From: Rhynchonema sp. JSB1_4
Taxonomy: Eukaryota; Nematoda; Chromadorea; Monhysterida; Xyalidae
NCBI GenBank assembly: GCA_030248065.1
Contig: JASAMV010001555.1
Span: 1 to 64,000, forward strand
Direction of reading: 5' to 3'
DNA length: 64,000 bases
The stretch's first letter is position 1; each line of letters opens with the position of its first letter. Shown in pieces: positions 21,019 to 34,000 of the stretch. The notes under the pieces are model-generated. The model was not told the origin of the DNA. It saw nothing but the letters and a program-made list of their open reading frames with translations, and did not search any database. The position numbers and the translations under genes are program-made.

Positions 21019-21345
21019 GTCCATTGAGTATTGGGTTGGTATTGGTACTGGGTATTGGGTATTGGTCTTAGTATTGGTTTGGCATTGGGTTTTTGGTCTG
21101 GTATTGGGTTGGTATTGGGTTTGGTATTGGTTTGGTATTGGGTTTTTTGAGTCAGGTATTGGGTTTGGTATTGGTTTGGTATTGGGTTTTTCTGGATTAG
21201 TATTGGGTATTGGTTTTGACCCAATACCAGGCTAGCTTCATTACCAATACCCAATGCCAGAATTATACCCAATACCAATACCAAACACAGGTATTGGTAT
21301 TGGTATTGGGTGGTATTGGGTATTGTGCCCACCCATAACTGTACC
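21019..21345. repeat. GGTATTGGGT/ACCCAATACC array
   Basis: A degenerate tandem array of GGTATTGGGT- and GGTATTGGTTT-type units fills 21027-21220. It switches to the complementary CCAATACC orientation and back at about 21220-21330. It has the same layout as the subterminal tags of the neighbouring elements, so it may be another tag type. Confidence 0.75.
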
Positions 21346-21506
21346 TGAGGGGGGACCCCCCACCCCCACCCACACCATTGAAAACAATTTATTTTCAACC
21401 AAAAAAATAGATTCAAAAATCGCAAAAATTATGACAAAAATTGGGTTAAAGTCTGAGCCAAAAAATCGGGCCGGGCCGGGCCGGAGATTTGGAGGTTCGG
21501 GTCGGG

Positions 21507-21901
21507 CAGTGTAGTTCCTGGGGGGGAGGAGGCCCCCCTCCGGTACGTCTGTTCCCCCTCCATGGTACGCCTGCTCCACTGTTCTCCCTCCGGCCTCCGG
21601 GTACGTCTGCTCCCCCAATTTTTGCCTAAAATAGACAAATTTTGGCCTAAAATAGGCATTTTTAGGCATAAAATGAGTGATTTTTAGGTCAATGTCGTCA
21701 AAAATCGCCAAAATACCCTTTTTATTGAGATTTTTTTCCAAAAAGGGGCAAAAAATGAGCCAAATTTTCGACCTCAAAAAGTGACTTTTCTCCAAATTTG
21801 GGTCCTCCCCCTTCCCCCCAGGTGGGTACGTGGTACGTCTGTTCCCCCTCCGAAAAAAGGGGTGTACCGCCTGTTCCCCCTCCGGACCAGGAACTACACT
21901 G
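21507..21901. mobile_element. hAT-like MITE (tag 3)
   Basis: The termini CAGTGTAGTTCCTGG and CCAGGAACTACACTG are the same as those at 910-1390. The core at about 21615-21810 is homologous to the cores at 87-275 and, inverted, 1000-1195. The subterminal tag is different: GTACGTCTGTTCCCCCTCC, found on both sides of the core. No exact 8-bp duplication was found (GAGGTTCG lies a few bases outside the left end; GAGGTTAA adjoins the right end). Confidence 0.8.
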
Positions 21902-22648
21902 GAGGTTAACAAGCTATTTTGAGCATTTTGGAGGTGCAAATAGATTTTTACGGTTTCGGAAAAATTTTAAACCCGGATTCCTCGTGACAAAAAGACAGGA
22001 TAGCAAGGATAGCAAGGGTTTTGACTTGGGGGGCCTGTGCTGTGGCTACTTTGGCGATGCGGCTAGGGTACATAGGTGGAAAAATCCGGGGCGGATAGGT
22101 GGGTAGTGTACCTGGAATTTTGGGGGGAATCCGGTTTGGGAGGGGCGAGATTTTTCGGGGCGGGTAGGGTACAATACAAGTTTTTTGGGTGCCTATTTTT
22201 ATGTGCTATAAAGTGCATATATAGCGCGTAGCGCGCGATTTTTTGCACTTTTAAGGGTTTTCGGTCAAAATTTGACGAAAACTCCTGCAGATTTCAACAT
22301 AAAGTTGAAAGATTTCAGACGCACTTGGCAACCACAAACTACTGTTGCGTGAAAATCAACTTCGGGCGATTTGAAACAAAACTCACTCGCACGATGCTGT
22401 GTAACTCGGAACATTAAGCTAACGTACTCAAGTTTCTAAAAAGAATGTTCCCTCCAAATAAAGCCAGCAAAAATATGCAATCAACGCAAGGCAGTTCGAT
22501 TCGGTTTCGATTGTCATTCGTCATGGTCATTTGTCAAATTGATAACAATAACCGTTATTGCTGCTGATCAGAGCGAGAACAATACATATTACAATTAGTC
22601 CCAATTTAAAAATAAAGAAATCATTCCGTTACTGTTCGAATTCGTACA
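21902..22648. other. Repeat remnant, then presumed DMXL promoter region
   Basis: Positions about 22030-22260 contain GGGTAGGGTAC-type repeats and the hairpin GCGCGTAGCGCGCGA (22224-22240), shared with the elements at 19433 and 41182. From 22262 to 22648 the sequence is unique and directly precedes the DMXL start codon. No TATA box or other promoter signal was identified with confidence. Confidence 0.5.
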
Positions 22649-25600
22649 ATGAGCGTGCATCAAGTTGTCACTGGGGCGTTGAACAAAGGCGAAAGCGTGT
22701 TTGCGGTCGGAAATGTTGAAGGAATCAATTTCACTGTGAGTTCTTTTTTTGGAATTTATTCCTGATTTTATTTTGTCACCATGGGAGCGGGCGATAGATC
22801 AGCCGAGAATACTCATGTCGTTGTGTGTGGCAATTGATGATGATTTGGCCTTCCGATGTTTTGGTTGCGTTTTCGATCCCGGTGTGAATTTTACAGTACC
22901 TCAGGAATCCCGAAAGTTCTTGTTCAACAGCAAGCTGTTATAAGACTGGCCCTTCTTGATCGTTCCACTGTTTTATTTTATGTATTTCCAAGTGTTTTTT
23001 TTCGTGTTGACGTGCACCATTCTCAATTTCATCACCGGTTGCACCAAAGAACAGTGCCGTGTTTCCTACTTTGCCACTTGACAGAACAAACGTTCAACAA
23101 CATAAAACGACTATTTTTCCACTCCGGCGTTCCAGTGTGTTTTGTCCCAGGGCCATTGAAAAGCAAAGCTTTATGTATGCGTGCTCTTTTGACGCGGAAC
23201 GGCACGGCTGGACATTTAGATTACATGCTGCGTTTGACTGTCTCTCTCTCTCTCTCTCTTACTGTCTCGAGCTTTTTTGAGCACAGAGACCTCAATAATT
23301 CGTAATTCTTATTCTTGCGAAATGAAACACGATTATTTTCTCTCGCCTGGTGAGCTTCTCAAAACCTCGATGTGATCACAACTGAGTGTGACAACTGACA
23401 AGTCACACACGCATGATCTTATCGAACCATTCATGCTGGTTTGCTGTTTTTTTCTTGGTCCTTGTCCTGCTGAATTCAGGGGTCTCGCAGTGCACGAAAG
23501 TGTGTGGATTGAAATGAACCCAATATTTGTCCGTGACGGCAATTTTATGCAAACTGTCTTCTGCGTATGTACACAGACACGGACAGAAAAAGAGCATGAC
23601 CAGGGTTCAAATGCGTGCATGCGTCAGCTAAGTCAGTCAAATATAAGTACATGCAAGCAAACGTTTGTGCACTGCTGCATGCACCGGCCTGGGTTGATGC
23701 CTGGTTATATTGTACTGCTGGGCACATATTGCGTTGGTTCTCGCAGACTTGCTTGCTTTTCGGAGTTTTGAGGCTCCGATGTTCTAGTAAGTTCGTTGGG
23801 TACCAGCCTCGTGTTGCACAAGAATCCCTGATGTTTCATTTTTAGGAAAATGTCTAGTTTCTGCGTATTGCTTGGATTGGTATACATTTTGTCACCCAGC
23901 AACTTTCACTTGTGCATGTGCATCGTGCACGCAGCCAGAGCCAGCAGCTGTCTGTATTTGTTGTGTGTGCTGTGCGCCTTGGTTCCCTTTTTGCACCAAC
24001 ACTACTATGGCTTGAAGGTTCGCGGCTGGCTTTGGCATGTGTACAAGCAACCCTCCCGCCATGGTTGAGCTTGGGCTGGGCCTCTTGCGTGATGCGTGTG
24101 AACCAGATAGACGCACTTTATTGTCCGGACCCGTGATGAGTTACACATATTTATACGAGTGTTGTGTGTGTGAGAGAGCGATGGCATTTTGAGCGTGGCT
24201 TGAGGGCGCTTGCCCATTCAGTTCTCTTCTGTCCCCAACCTTAGAAGGTATTACGCACGCTCGGGAGTTGGGGTGGGCTTTCTGGAGAGGGTTTTCGTCA
24301 AGGAATAATTTTAGGCGTGTGTTTATCATTGTTTAGGGCTGCGTGTTTTATTTTCAAATGGAAAACTTATTATTTTGATGATAACGCTCTCAGATGTTGA
24401 GCGGAATTGGCATGAACTTCGAGTCATGAGGCCCAATTAGATGGGCAACCAAAAGAAACTTGCATTTGAATGTGTGAGAGTCTGGCGTACGCGGCAGTCT
24501 CTGCCTTGCCTTGGTTGAAAATGCGTTCGTTTTTGGATGAAAAATATATTTGGTTTGGGACCGTCATATGGAAACAAATGGTTGCGGTTTTGATTGAAAG
24601 ACGAAATACAACCGCTGATCATGGTAAATGCATGGGAAGAGACGAAAAAGAGACAAAGAGATGCCACATGCGGCAAAATGTCACAAGGACGTAAAACATG
24701 AGAATATCTGTGCGGCCGCAGATATATGGAATGATCTAAACATTGCAAAGTTAAACAGCACAAAAACATTTTGTCAACCTTTTGCTCAAATTTCCACAGG
24801 CTTGCGCGGTCGGATGCGACGTTGTGATTTTGTCGTCGGACTTCGAGCGCGTGCAGGTGATTCCCGGCTCGAGCGCACATCCGGTGCAGGTGTCGTGTGT
24901 CGATAGTTGCACGGATTCGGGAAAGGTGGCCATTTTGTCATCTTTGAATTTTTTTTTGATTTTATACGAACAAAAAAAACGGCGATGGGAGCACTGGGTA
25001 GTTTTTTTCATACTTTTGTATTTATTTACTAAAACATTTGTTGTTCAGATTGCGGCCGCGTATGGCAACACCGTCCGTATCTACGAACCGACGGCGCTGG
25101 CGCATCACAAAAGCAAGCATGTTGGTGGTATTTGACTTTTTCATGATCTATTATTAGAACAGTTATTGGAATTTAAAAATGTGCTCAAAAATCATTTAAT
25201 TTCGATAGAAACTCGACTACCGCTGGTTTGAAACGGACCGAATCGAGCTGTCGTCGGCCGTCACACATTTGTCCTGGAACATCGAGGGCCTACGATTGCT
25301 CATATCGGCTGGTGAGAAGTGCCTTGACTTAAAATCGTGCTGCTACATCAATCTATCTTTCATTAAATTATCCAGGTTGCTCCCTGTCGCTCTACCAACA
25401 TCGTCTGCTGACGGCGTTCTACAGCGGTCAGCTGCATGACGATCGAAGTCGACAGTCGGATGAGGAGGGATCGAAGTTGACGTTCGGTCTGGGACCGGAA
25501 GACGACGACGACCACGAACCGACGCAGGCCAGGACCCGGTCGAGACAGGAAGTGCACGTCGCGAATAACTATGTGATGGTTTGGAGCACCAGGTTGGAAT

Positions 25601-28093
25601 GGGCATGGGGGAATGCGTTATGATGTTAATTGGTTAGTTGATTATTTGAGGACGTCAGTATGAAAGGCAAACATCATCCGTGACTGAGATAACTACGTAG
25701 TTTATGCGAGCTTTGAAACATTTTTAATGCTGATTATTTTTGGGTCGTTTTTTATATTTCGTTCGCGAACCATGCGTCGCCGACGTGAAAAGGTTTGTAA
25801 ACGTTGATTAGAAAAACGTGTCTCCCCGCTTGTCTGTGAACCTAAATGGCTTGAAATCATAAAGATATTTTCATTCATTCTCAGATTATCGGCCGAGTTG
25901 CGTCACATCAAGTTCTCGCCAGACGGTATGCTGTTCGCCACTGCTGGCTACAACGACCGATTGGTACGCGTCTGGTACCAGGACCTGCCAGGTTGGAATC
26001 AAGAGAAAATATTCAAATGTAACGGAAGAGAAAAATGCATCTCTGGAATAAGCTTTAACAGGTTTTCTGCGAATTTTAGATGGTGAATGCGCGGAGAATA
26101 TCACGTTCAGCTACGGGTACCTGTACCATCCGCGTGCGGTGCAGGGGTTTGAGTGGAGGAAAACTGGACGATACATGCCAAGGTTGATTCGGGGCTTTGA
26201 ATTCCTTGGTTTATATATCTATACTACTAAAACAGGAAGACGTATGTATGTGTGTATTATGTAGCCCCCTCGGAAGGGCGGACGGGTCAATTTTCACGGG
26301 TAGCTTTGGGTATGCTAACGGGTCTTCGGGGGGGGGGGGGGGTGGGCACGGCACGGGCGCGGCGCTGTAGCCGGGCCGCAGGCACGGGTCCCGTCTAGTA
26401 TATTCAATCGTCGAAAGCTTGTCCGTTTTTTTTCAGACACTGTCTTCCAAACGTGCTCATGACGTGGTGCGCGGACAATATCAGCAGGATATGGTGTGAA
26501 ACTTTGTCGGTAAATTGAGTGGGAATTCCAAACTCATGCAGACAGTTTTTGCTTTTGTGGCAAATAATATTTAAATACCGATGATGACTGTCAGGTTGCC
26601 GAAATTTCGGACGTGTCCGGTGACGCGGGCGACACGCAATTGAAAGTGGACAGCACACGTAGACGACTGCATCACAGACATTACAGACTGAGACATGTCA
26701 GGCACAAAATCACGAACAGGCTCAGGCATTTGACGTTGGTTTTGCGGTGGCCGCTTCAAGCATTGAAATTTGTTTGTTGTTTTGTGAAGGTTTAGTTTTT
26801 ATTTTTTTGTGATGAAATCTGTTTTTCAACAGTTTGGCTCTATTTTCTGTAACCAAACATGGGAAAGTGAGGGAAACGGTCAGGATACGAGAGCATGACA
26901 GAATTTCGAAAAGCCTCGAATTTTGCCCGACTTCTGTTGTTTTCTGGAGGGAGACGCAACGGAAAGCAAGACAAATTATCATCAATTATCGTAAAGGCCT
27001 AACTATACTTCGTTCTCTCAGAGAACAAAGAACAAATTCTCGCGCGCTGATTGGCTGTTGAACATACGTGGACCAATCAGCGCCCCAGAATTTGTTCTTT
27101 CTTCTCTGAGAGAACGAAGTATAGTTAGGCCTTAACACGCAACCAAATGTTTCAGTCACATAACGCAACGCCATCGCGACAACAGCATCCACCACCCCAA
27201 AGATGCTGGCAATTTGCCAACACCGGGCAGTATCGACTCACGATTGGACGAACAGGACGGCAGTAATGCACCCCCGAGTGAAGACGCGGTGGACGAGGGA
27301 CATCAGGCTAGTGCAGCTTTTTGGCCAGGGTGTTGACGATAGATGGATGATCTCGGTCAAAAGCATGGGGTCGACAAAAGTTGATGTCCTGATTCATGAA
27401 AATATGCAGTTTTTAGCGGTTTTGGGGGTAAAAAGACATTCTGTGACGATAGATATATGAACTTGGGGAGGCCAATTTTTTTCCCATGTGTTGACGGCAG
27501 ATAGGGCCCCCAGTATTACCCTGCATCGGGTTGGATTGGGCTGCCGGCTGTGTTTGATTTTATATATGAATGTTGGATAAGAATTGACCGGTCGTGTTTC
27601 ATTGCGTAGTCACTTCATTTCAAGGTCGTCGGTGAGATAATGCGCCCACATTGTCGGCTCTGACAACAATAATAATCGAGCAAAATGAATTGAAAACAAC
27701 TTTTGTTTCTTATGAAAATGTGCGCCTGTGCATGTGTTTTCTTTTTTCAGGTTCCTCAAAGCCATCACACTACACTCCGATTTCATTTGGCCGTAACGAT
27801 CAACGCTGAGACAGGTCCATGATTTTAATCTAAAGAAATCCTGTTTCATTTTAATTTTTGTGTACTGGAAGCTGTCCAATTTTCATCATCGTCGCATCTT
27901 TTTCTTTTATGTGCTTGCAATATTGTTTTATGATTTTTAATTTCAGACTGCTTTCTGGTGCCATCCCTGGAGACCACAAATGTGCAAGCCGCATTCGCAG
28001 TGCATTGGCTGAACAACAAAGAATTGGTGTACAGCTTTGGCGCGGAGAAACTGCTCGCTGAAGCGCTCGTTGAACAAAGGCGACATTCTGGAG
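22649..28093 (+). CDS. DMXL2: DMXL exons 1-12: N-terminal WD40 region
   Basis: Exons are 22649-22735, 24800-24925, 25049-25120, 25209-25311, 25376-25592, 25885-25991, 26080-26182, 26437-26509, 26595-26734, 27152-about 27310, 27751-27814 and 27947-28093. Key peptides are GCDVVILSSDFERVQVIPG, IAAAYGNTVRIYEP, LRHIKFSPDGMLFATAG, YHPRAVQGFEWRKTGRYMPR and FAVHWLNNKELVYSFGAEKL. All have close counterparts in the same order in vertebrate DMXL2. Exon 3's end (GTTGGT donor) and exon 10's end are uncertain: no phase-compatible GT donor was found at the end of exon 10, where an ATCTATCTATCGTCAACA-type repeat abuts the coding sequence. Intron 1 (2.06 kb) contains a short (CT)n tract at about 23240-23262 and nothing else recognised. 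Confidence 0.9.
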
Positions 28094-31000
28094 GTTTGGC
28101 ACGCCATTTTAGCTTTTGTTTCGAGCTATTCTTCGTTGTGAGTATCTGTAATTGCAACAATAGCTGACTGCCGACGCGAGCTGCGCATATACTGCATGTG
28201 GTGCAAACGGTCAACATCAGTTATCTGATGTTTCACACGCTAATGACCAGGCAACCGTAATCCAGCTGTTTAATGTCGTTTCATAAATGAGCGGACCAAG
28301 TATTTTGAAAGAAAATTAAATATCCCAAAGCACTTCTCAAAATTCAAAATGACTCCAATTTCCAGATAATCCCAGCCCGGATGGCGACGGGTTTATGCCA
28401 CATGGTGATATGGTCGATGGATCTGACGACAATCTTGACAATAACCTTATGCCCACGTCCATGTCACAGCACACGGTCGATTCGGGTGCCACGGGGGGCC
28501 CTGAGCGCCCATCCGCAGCCACTATGGAATTGACCAGTCCGTCTGCGTCCCTCGTCACTGGAATGGTGTCGGTGAGTGTAGAAATTCGCTTTCATATTTT
28601 TGAGGATTCTGTTTTAGGATTCCGCTGCCGATCAAAGAATCGATCTAGAGTTGTTCAAGTCATTCTAACGTGAAACATCAATATTCTTGGGAGTGATAAA
28701 TTCTTTTTGAATTGAGCGGTCACAAAACGATGTCGCTTGGTAAATGAATTGAGGGACTTTATTATGTTTGTCGCAGAACTTTCCAGACGATCTTACTTGT
28801 TGCTGTATCTTCTTTGAACACTTTCTGTTTTTAGCCACAAGACGCCAACAACAACAAGGACTTGCTGGATTTCAAACTAGAAGCCCTTCTCAGACAGTGG
28901 CATCACAGTGCTGATATTCTCTTCACAATACATCCCATTGACGGCAGTCTGCTGGTCTGGTTAGTGACGGGGCCCTTTGAAGTGTTTTTCTTGGATGTGA
29001 CAAGCTTATCGTAGTATATCGATTTCCGTGAGAGTCTCTCGCCCAAATGCTAAGCAGTTCTCGTTCCATGTCGAATTGCAATTTGAGGTGGCAGCAGAGA
29101 ATGTTTTCAAAGTTCGCTATACATGTAAATGGAAGCGGTGGTGAATGTTCGTTGCCCGTGGACGTCATAATCCGACAAACAATAAAAATCCTTCCTCATT
29201 GCACATTTATGCGTGCAAAATCATTTGATATTCACTTCAATTCAGCCGCTGTAAGCGTGAAAAAAACAGAAAAGTGTGAAAAACTACAAATGCCTGATTT
29301 TCAAGGACACTCGACGGTCTGGACGAGACGTTCAAACAGGCGACGCTGTCGTTCTCATTCCGATTTCCGTCGGCATTCCCGATGACGGACGCGGTGTCGT
29401 TGTGTCACAATTTGGCCATGTTCAATCCACATCATCCCGTTTTTGTCGATCTGTTGCAGAGACATAATGGTTCGGCGAAATTGTTCTTTTGATATTTTGT
29501 TTCATTTTTTTTGTCCTGCGTGCAATTAAGGTGGTTTCTTTCGTTTTCTTTTCTCGTGGGCTCGATTAGAGTTGAGATGAAATCAGTATGATTCGAGAAC
29601 GGTACAATGTGCTCGCTTGGGCCAGGTTCTGCGTATTCATATTTCTGATTGGCTCAGCTTCTAATCAGCAAATTGCGTGCAACCAGCAGAAAATGTCGCC
29701 ACACTTCGTAGCACGATAGGTAACGTGTGTGGCAGAATCCAGTAGAACAACGTAGAGCAAGCAACGTTGCTCCTTGTTGATTGTTGACAAGGACCAATAA
29801 ATGGGCTCAAAATTAATTAACTTAAAAACAACAATTTGTTTGTCTGTTGATGTGGCCTGACGAAAACATAAGAAAAGAACAAAACAACCGTTTTCAGCAT
29901 CAGTCGCAGTGCTCAAACCGCCACCAACCAACATAATCTTCTTGCTAACCAATCACGAAAATGGCACCCTGAATTTGTGGCAATTGTCGGTGGACGAAAA
30001 GTCGAATTACACAAACATTCTCAACATTGCGCACAAATCGCGCATGTGTGGACACAGGTGGGCTGTTTTCTCTTTGTTTTAATTTGAAAAAAAGCAAGAG
30101 AAAATTCCACTGTCAGATTTCGAATCGATCGGGTTGTGTGCCACCCGGTTCTGCCATTGTTGCTCACGACAAGCCATCATAACTTGAGACAACCGTACGT
30201 TTGTTTGGCTTTTTTAAAAATTTTTTAAAGGGGGTTTGTGTGTAGTAAAAGGCAAACTACGCCAACACGAGCCCGATTTCGGAGCTGGTAGATCAGTGAA
30301 ACATTCACACGTGGCTGCTGATTTGGGAAACGTTACACGTTGTGGAGTACAACGTGGTGCATGAGGATTTCTCTTTCTTTGCGTTTTGCTAGTGCACCAA
30401 CTCCGAAATCGGGCTCGTGTTGGCGTAGTTTGTTTATACCATATCAAATTAATTCGCGGAAAACATGTCTCTTATCGATAGTGAGAAACATTTTGAGGGG
30501 AGTTTATGTTTTTACATGAAAAATAATTGCGAAAACCACAAACCACCTGTATCCGAACAGCAACTATTCGTCCGTTTGCAGCGGTCAACAGCCGGCAAAT
30601 GTGTGCTCTCTATCGCCGGACTTCAGTGAAAGTGAAATGATCATGTGGACAGTGAATCCAGTTGGACCGTTGTGTCATTCGGGCGGTGTGAGGGAGTTGG
30701 CCAGGATAAATAGTGCCGAAACGAGCGCCTTTGTCGATCTCGCTTGGGTACATTGCTTTGCTTGTTTTCGTCGTTATTGTTATTGTTGTGGGCTAGTTTT
30801 TGTTCCGACGACGGGCGCACAGGCAGCGATGTACGGTTGTGACGGTTTATAATGTCCTCGAGATTACACATTTTTCCCCCACACCTTACAATAACAGTAA
30901 ATAAACGCTCACGGAATCATATCAGTCAGATGCTCGCTCATGAGATGGGCATGAAAATGGTAACAGGACATGTGGGGGAATGGACAACACTCCGTTTACC

Positions 31001-34000
31001 CAGACTTTCATTCGGATGTGTTATCATCTGTCAGTCCGTAAGACCATTAAAATATATTGATTTTTTTCAAACATCGCGTCACAAAACTGAACTCCAAGCC
31101 TGCTTCCACGTTCCAGGTGCCGGCGATCCTCCCGAGTTCCACGCTCGGTTCGGTGTGTCATTCGCCGAGTTCGTGTTTCGTCGCCAGCGACGGAATGGCG
31201 TTGCGATTGTACCAGTCGGTGATCGATGCACGCGCGTTGTTGGCTGAAATGAACAGTGTCAAGATGAAACGGGTCGGTGTGGGGGTTGTGAGGGTGTCTT
31301 GTGTGCCTCATGTTTCCAACCAATTTTGGTGTAATTGATGTAAAATTAAAATTGAAGTGAATAGTGTGGATCATGGAACAGAGTTTGTTTGAACAGAGAA
31401 ACCCGCGACCGATCTATTTCATCCCAGCCGACAGGCACAGATTTAGAATTCTGCGTTTTTTTTAGCTATATGTAACACAGTTTCTGTGAGGTAAAATATA
31501 ATAGTTGAAGTGCGCAAGTTGTCTTGTTTTTGATCAAACTTGGAGCCAATAATGTTTCTCACACGTCATATACTTGGGGCGCACGTTCAAACTGAGCGAT
31601 AGTGGAGATGGTGGATCAATCCGAACAAAATCATGCCAAAACAAATAATAATCACTCAATCACGCACCATCGTGCAGGTGTCGTCGCGTCTATCCGGTTC
31701 GCACAGCAGCGCCGGCGTCGGCCACGACGATCGCGTGAACCACGTTCGGTCGTTGTTGATCGATTCGTTCAATGTGATCAGTTCACAATCGACTGCCCGA
31801 CCCGGCTGTATTCTTCAATTGGATTCGCTCGCTGATGCCACGCAGGTTTGGCCGGCGGCGGGAATTTGGTTGTCTAAGATCTTAGGAGTAATTCTGTTTG
31901 GTTTTTTGCTCCTTTTCCGAACAAATGTACTTGCACTGAAAGGGATGTTTCCGTTAGAATCCACCCCAGAAGTCAGATCACTCTGTAGAAATTGAAAATG
32001 CAAGTTGGATTAATCAACCATTAGGTTGATGCTTCATACGAGCATGACTACACAGATCTCAATACCTGCATTGCTGTACCCAGGATCTCCGAAACAGTGC
32101 TAACGATTTTTAAATTCATTTAAATTCTTACATTTCCATTTGTCAGGACTGGGGCAACATTGCATTCCTGCACGTGTTCCACGAACAAACGCTGTTGGGC
32201 AACCAGCAGCCACACACATCGCCAGCCAAACGATCCCGGTCACCGGAACCGGAACGACTAGACTCCGTTGTTGATCACTCGAAATCGACGACTTTCCATG
32301 AGGTGCGTGTTTGGTTTTTGTTATTTTTTCTGTTCTGGCGTGTGAAAATACAAGATTGTGTGATTGTGATGACTGCAGATATTCTATGTTGTGGTGCTCG
32401 AGAAACGACCGGACAGCGACGCCTTGCTGCACATGTGGAAACTTGTTATCGCCAGTCAACCGCCGTCGAGTTTGAATCCGAATGGTATTTTTGTCAGTTT
32501 CTCTTTTTTCCTTTTCATTGCGTGAGGGAGAAAATTATTATTGTTTATTTGCAGAGGATGCGCGAGCTTCTAGTCCCGAACTGAACGAGCTTGGATTCTA
32601 TCCATCGGCAACCAACCAACCGGCCACGGCAGCCAGATTATATGTGCAATCCGTGAAGGTGAAATTGGGATATGGCTAGAAATGTTTTGATAGTTTTATA
32701 TTGGCTTAGCTTATTGAGTAACAGTTGATATTGTGGCGCAATTAAACGCCGAGAAAATGACGTTTTCATTTATTGCAAAATTACAAATGACAGTTGATTT
32801 GCGGTGACCATATTACGTTGGTGCGTCAGTTTTTGACCTTCGCTCGAGATTTCGTTATTGTTTGCGACATTTGAGATCATGGTCAAATGTGCGCTCAAGG
32901 TTTTTCTGCTGAGTCGTGAAATGTTTCTGGCTGTGTGTTTAGCTGGTGGACAGTTGGCGTTGATCAAGCGTTAACTGACATCAATCCTTCAAAAACGGTT
33001 AAAATTTCGAATAAAAATGCAAGAATTCTAGTAAAAGTCAGCAAAAAACAACGTCTTTCGTTTAGTGATATTGAGCGAACATCCATAACAACGTACTGTC
33101 TCTCACTCTCAAAAATACCATCCAAATAAGTACATCAAACGAAAATAGCAATCTTTTATTCATTGTTGCAGGTGTACAGCAAAGCACTGACCCTGCCAAA
33201 TGGTGTGATGGTGCAAACCGCTGCGGCGTCTGCTGGTCATCTACCGTCATCGAGTTTGTATCCGGCGTGCAGTGCACCGTATGTTATGGTGACTGGATGC
33301 AGTGACGACACTGTCAGGTGACTGGGTTATTATTTGACATCTACTGTGTCCAAGCTTGGAATCTGTATGTTTGGATTTGTTAGAAAATTTAAGAAATGAA
33401 CATGATTTTGCCTTCATGAAGAATGGGAACGATTGTAAGATTCCTGATTGATAATGTTTCACTGTCTCTGTAAACATTCGGCGGATAATCTGCCAAGCAG
33501 TCGATGTAGGACATTTTGTTCGTTTTTTACGAAAACTAAACTACCAAACAGATGAGTCACCACCACCGGAATCATTTGCATCATGAACCAAATTGTCGTC
33601 GCTGAATCGCGCAAACTGTCCATTCCAAATTTTCATGTGACAGATTCTGGCGCTGTCGTCACACGGGTGTTGGTGCATATGAATGGTCGGAATGGAGAAT
33701 GATTAGTGAATCGATACCGAGTGGCGTTGAGATGGAAGGTGGGGGGATTGATCGGTTTGATTCATTTATTGTCCACAATCGGTGGTTGTGAACAATTTTT
33801 TTGGAAAATATTGTGCCAGTCGCCCTTAGTTGAAATGGACTGTTGGCCTGACGCTCGGTCACTGTTGAAATTGTCTTAAATTATCTGTACGAATCGCAAA
33901 TGTTTGTGCTGCAACTGGTCGTAAGTAGCAACGGATTATTGTTTTTGAACTATTAACAAACGTGAGAACGATGTGTGTAAAACAATCGAAGCACAAACGT

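Noticed and set aside
20796..21939. Open frames of 209 and 232 codons on the minus strand
   Set aside because: They run through poly-C/G tracts, the GGTATTGGGT array and a MITE; the composition explains their length.
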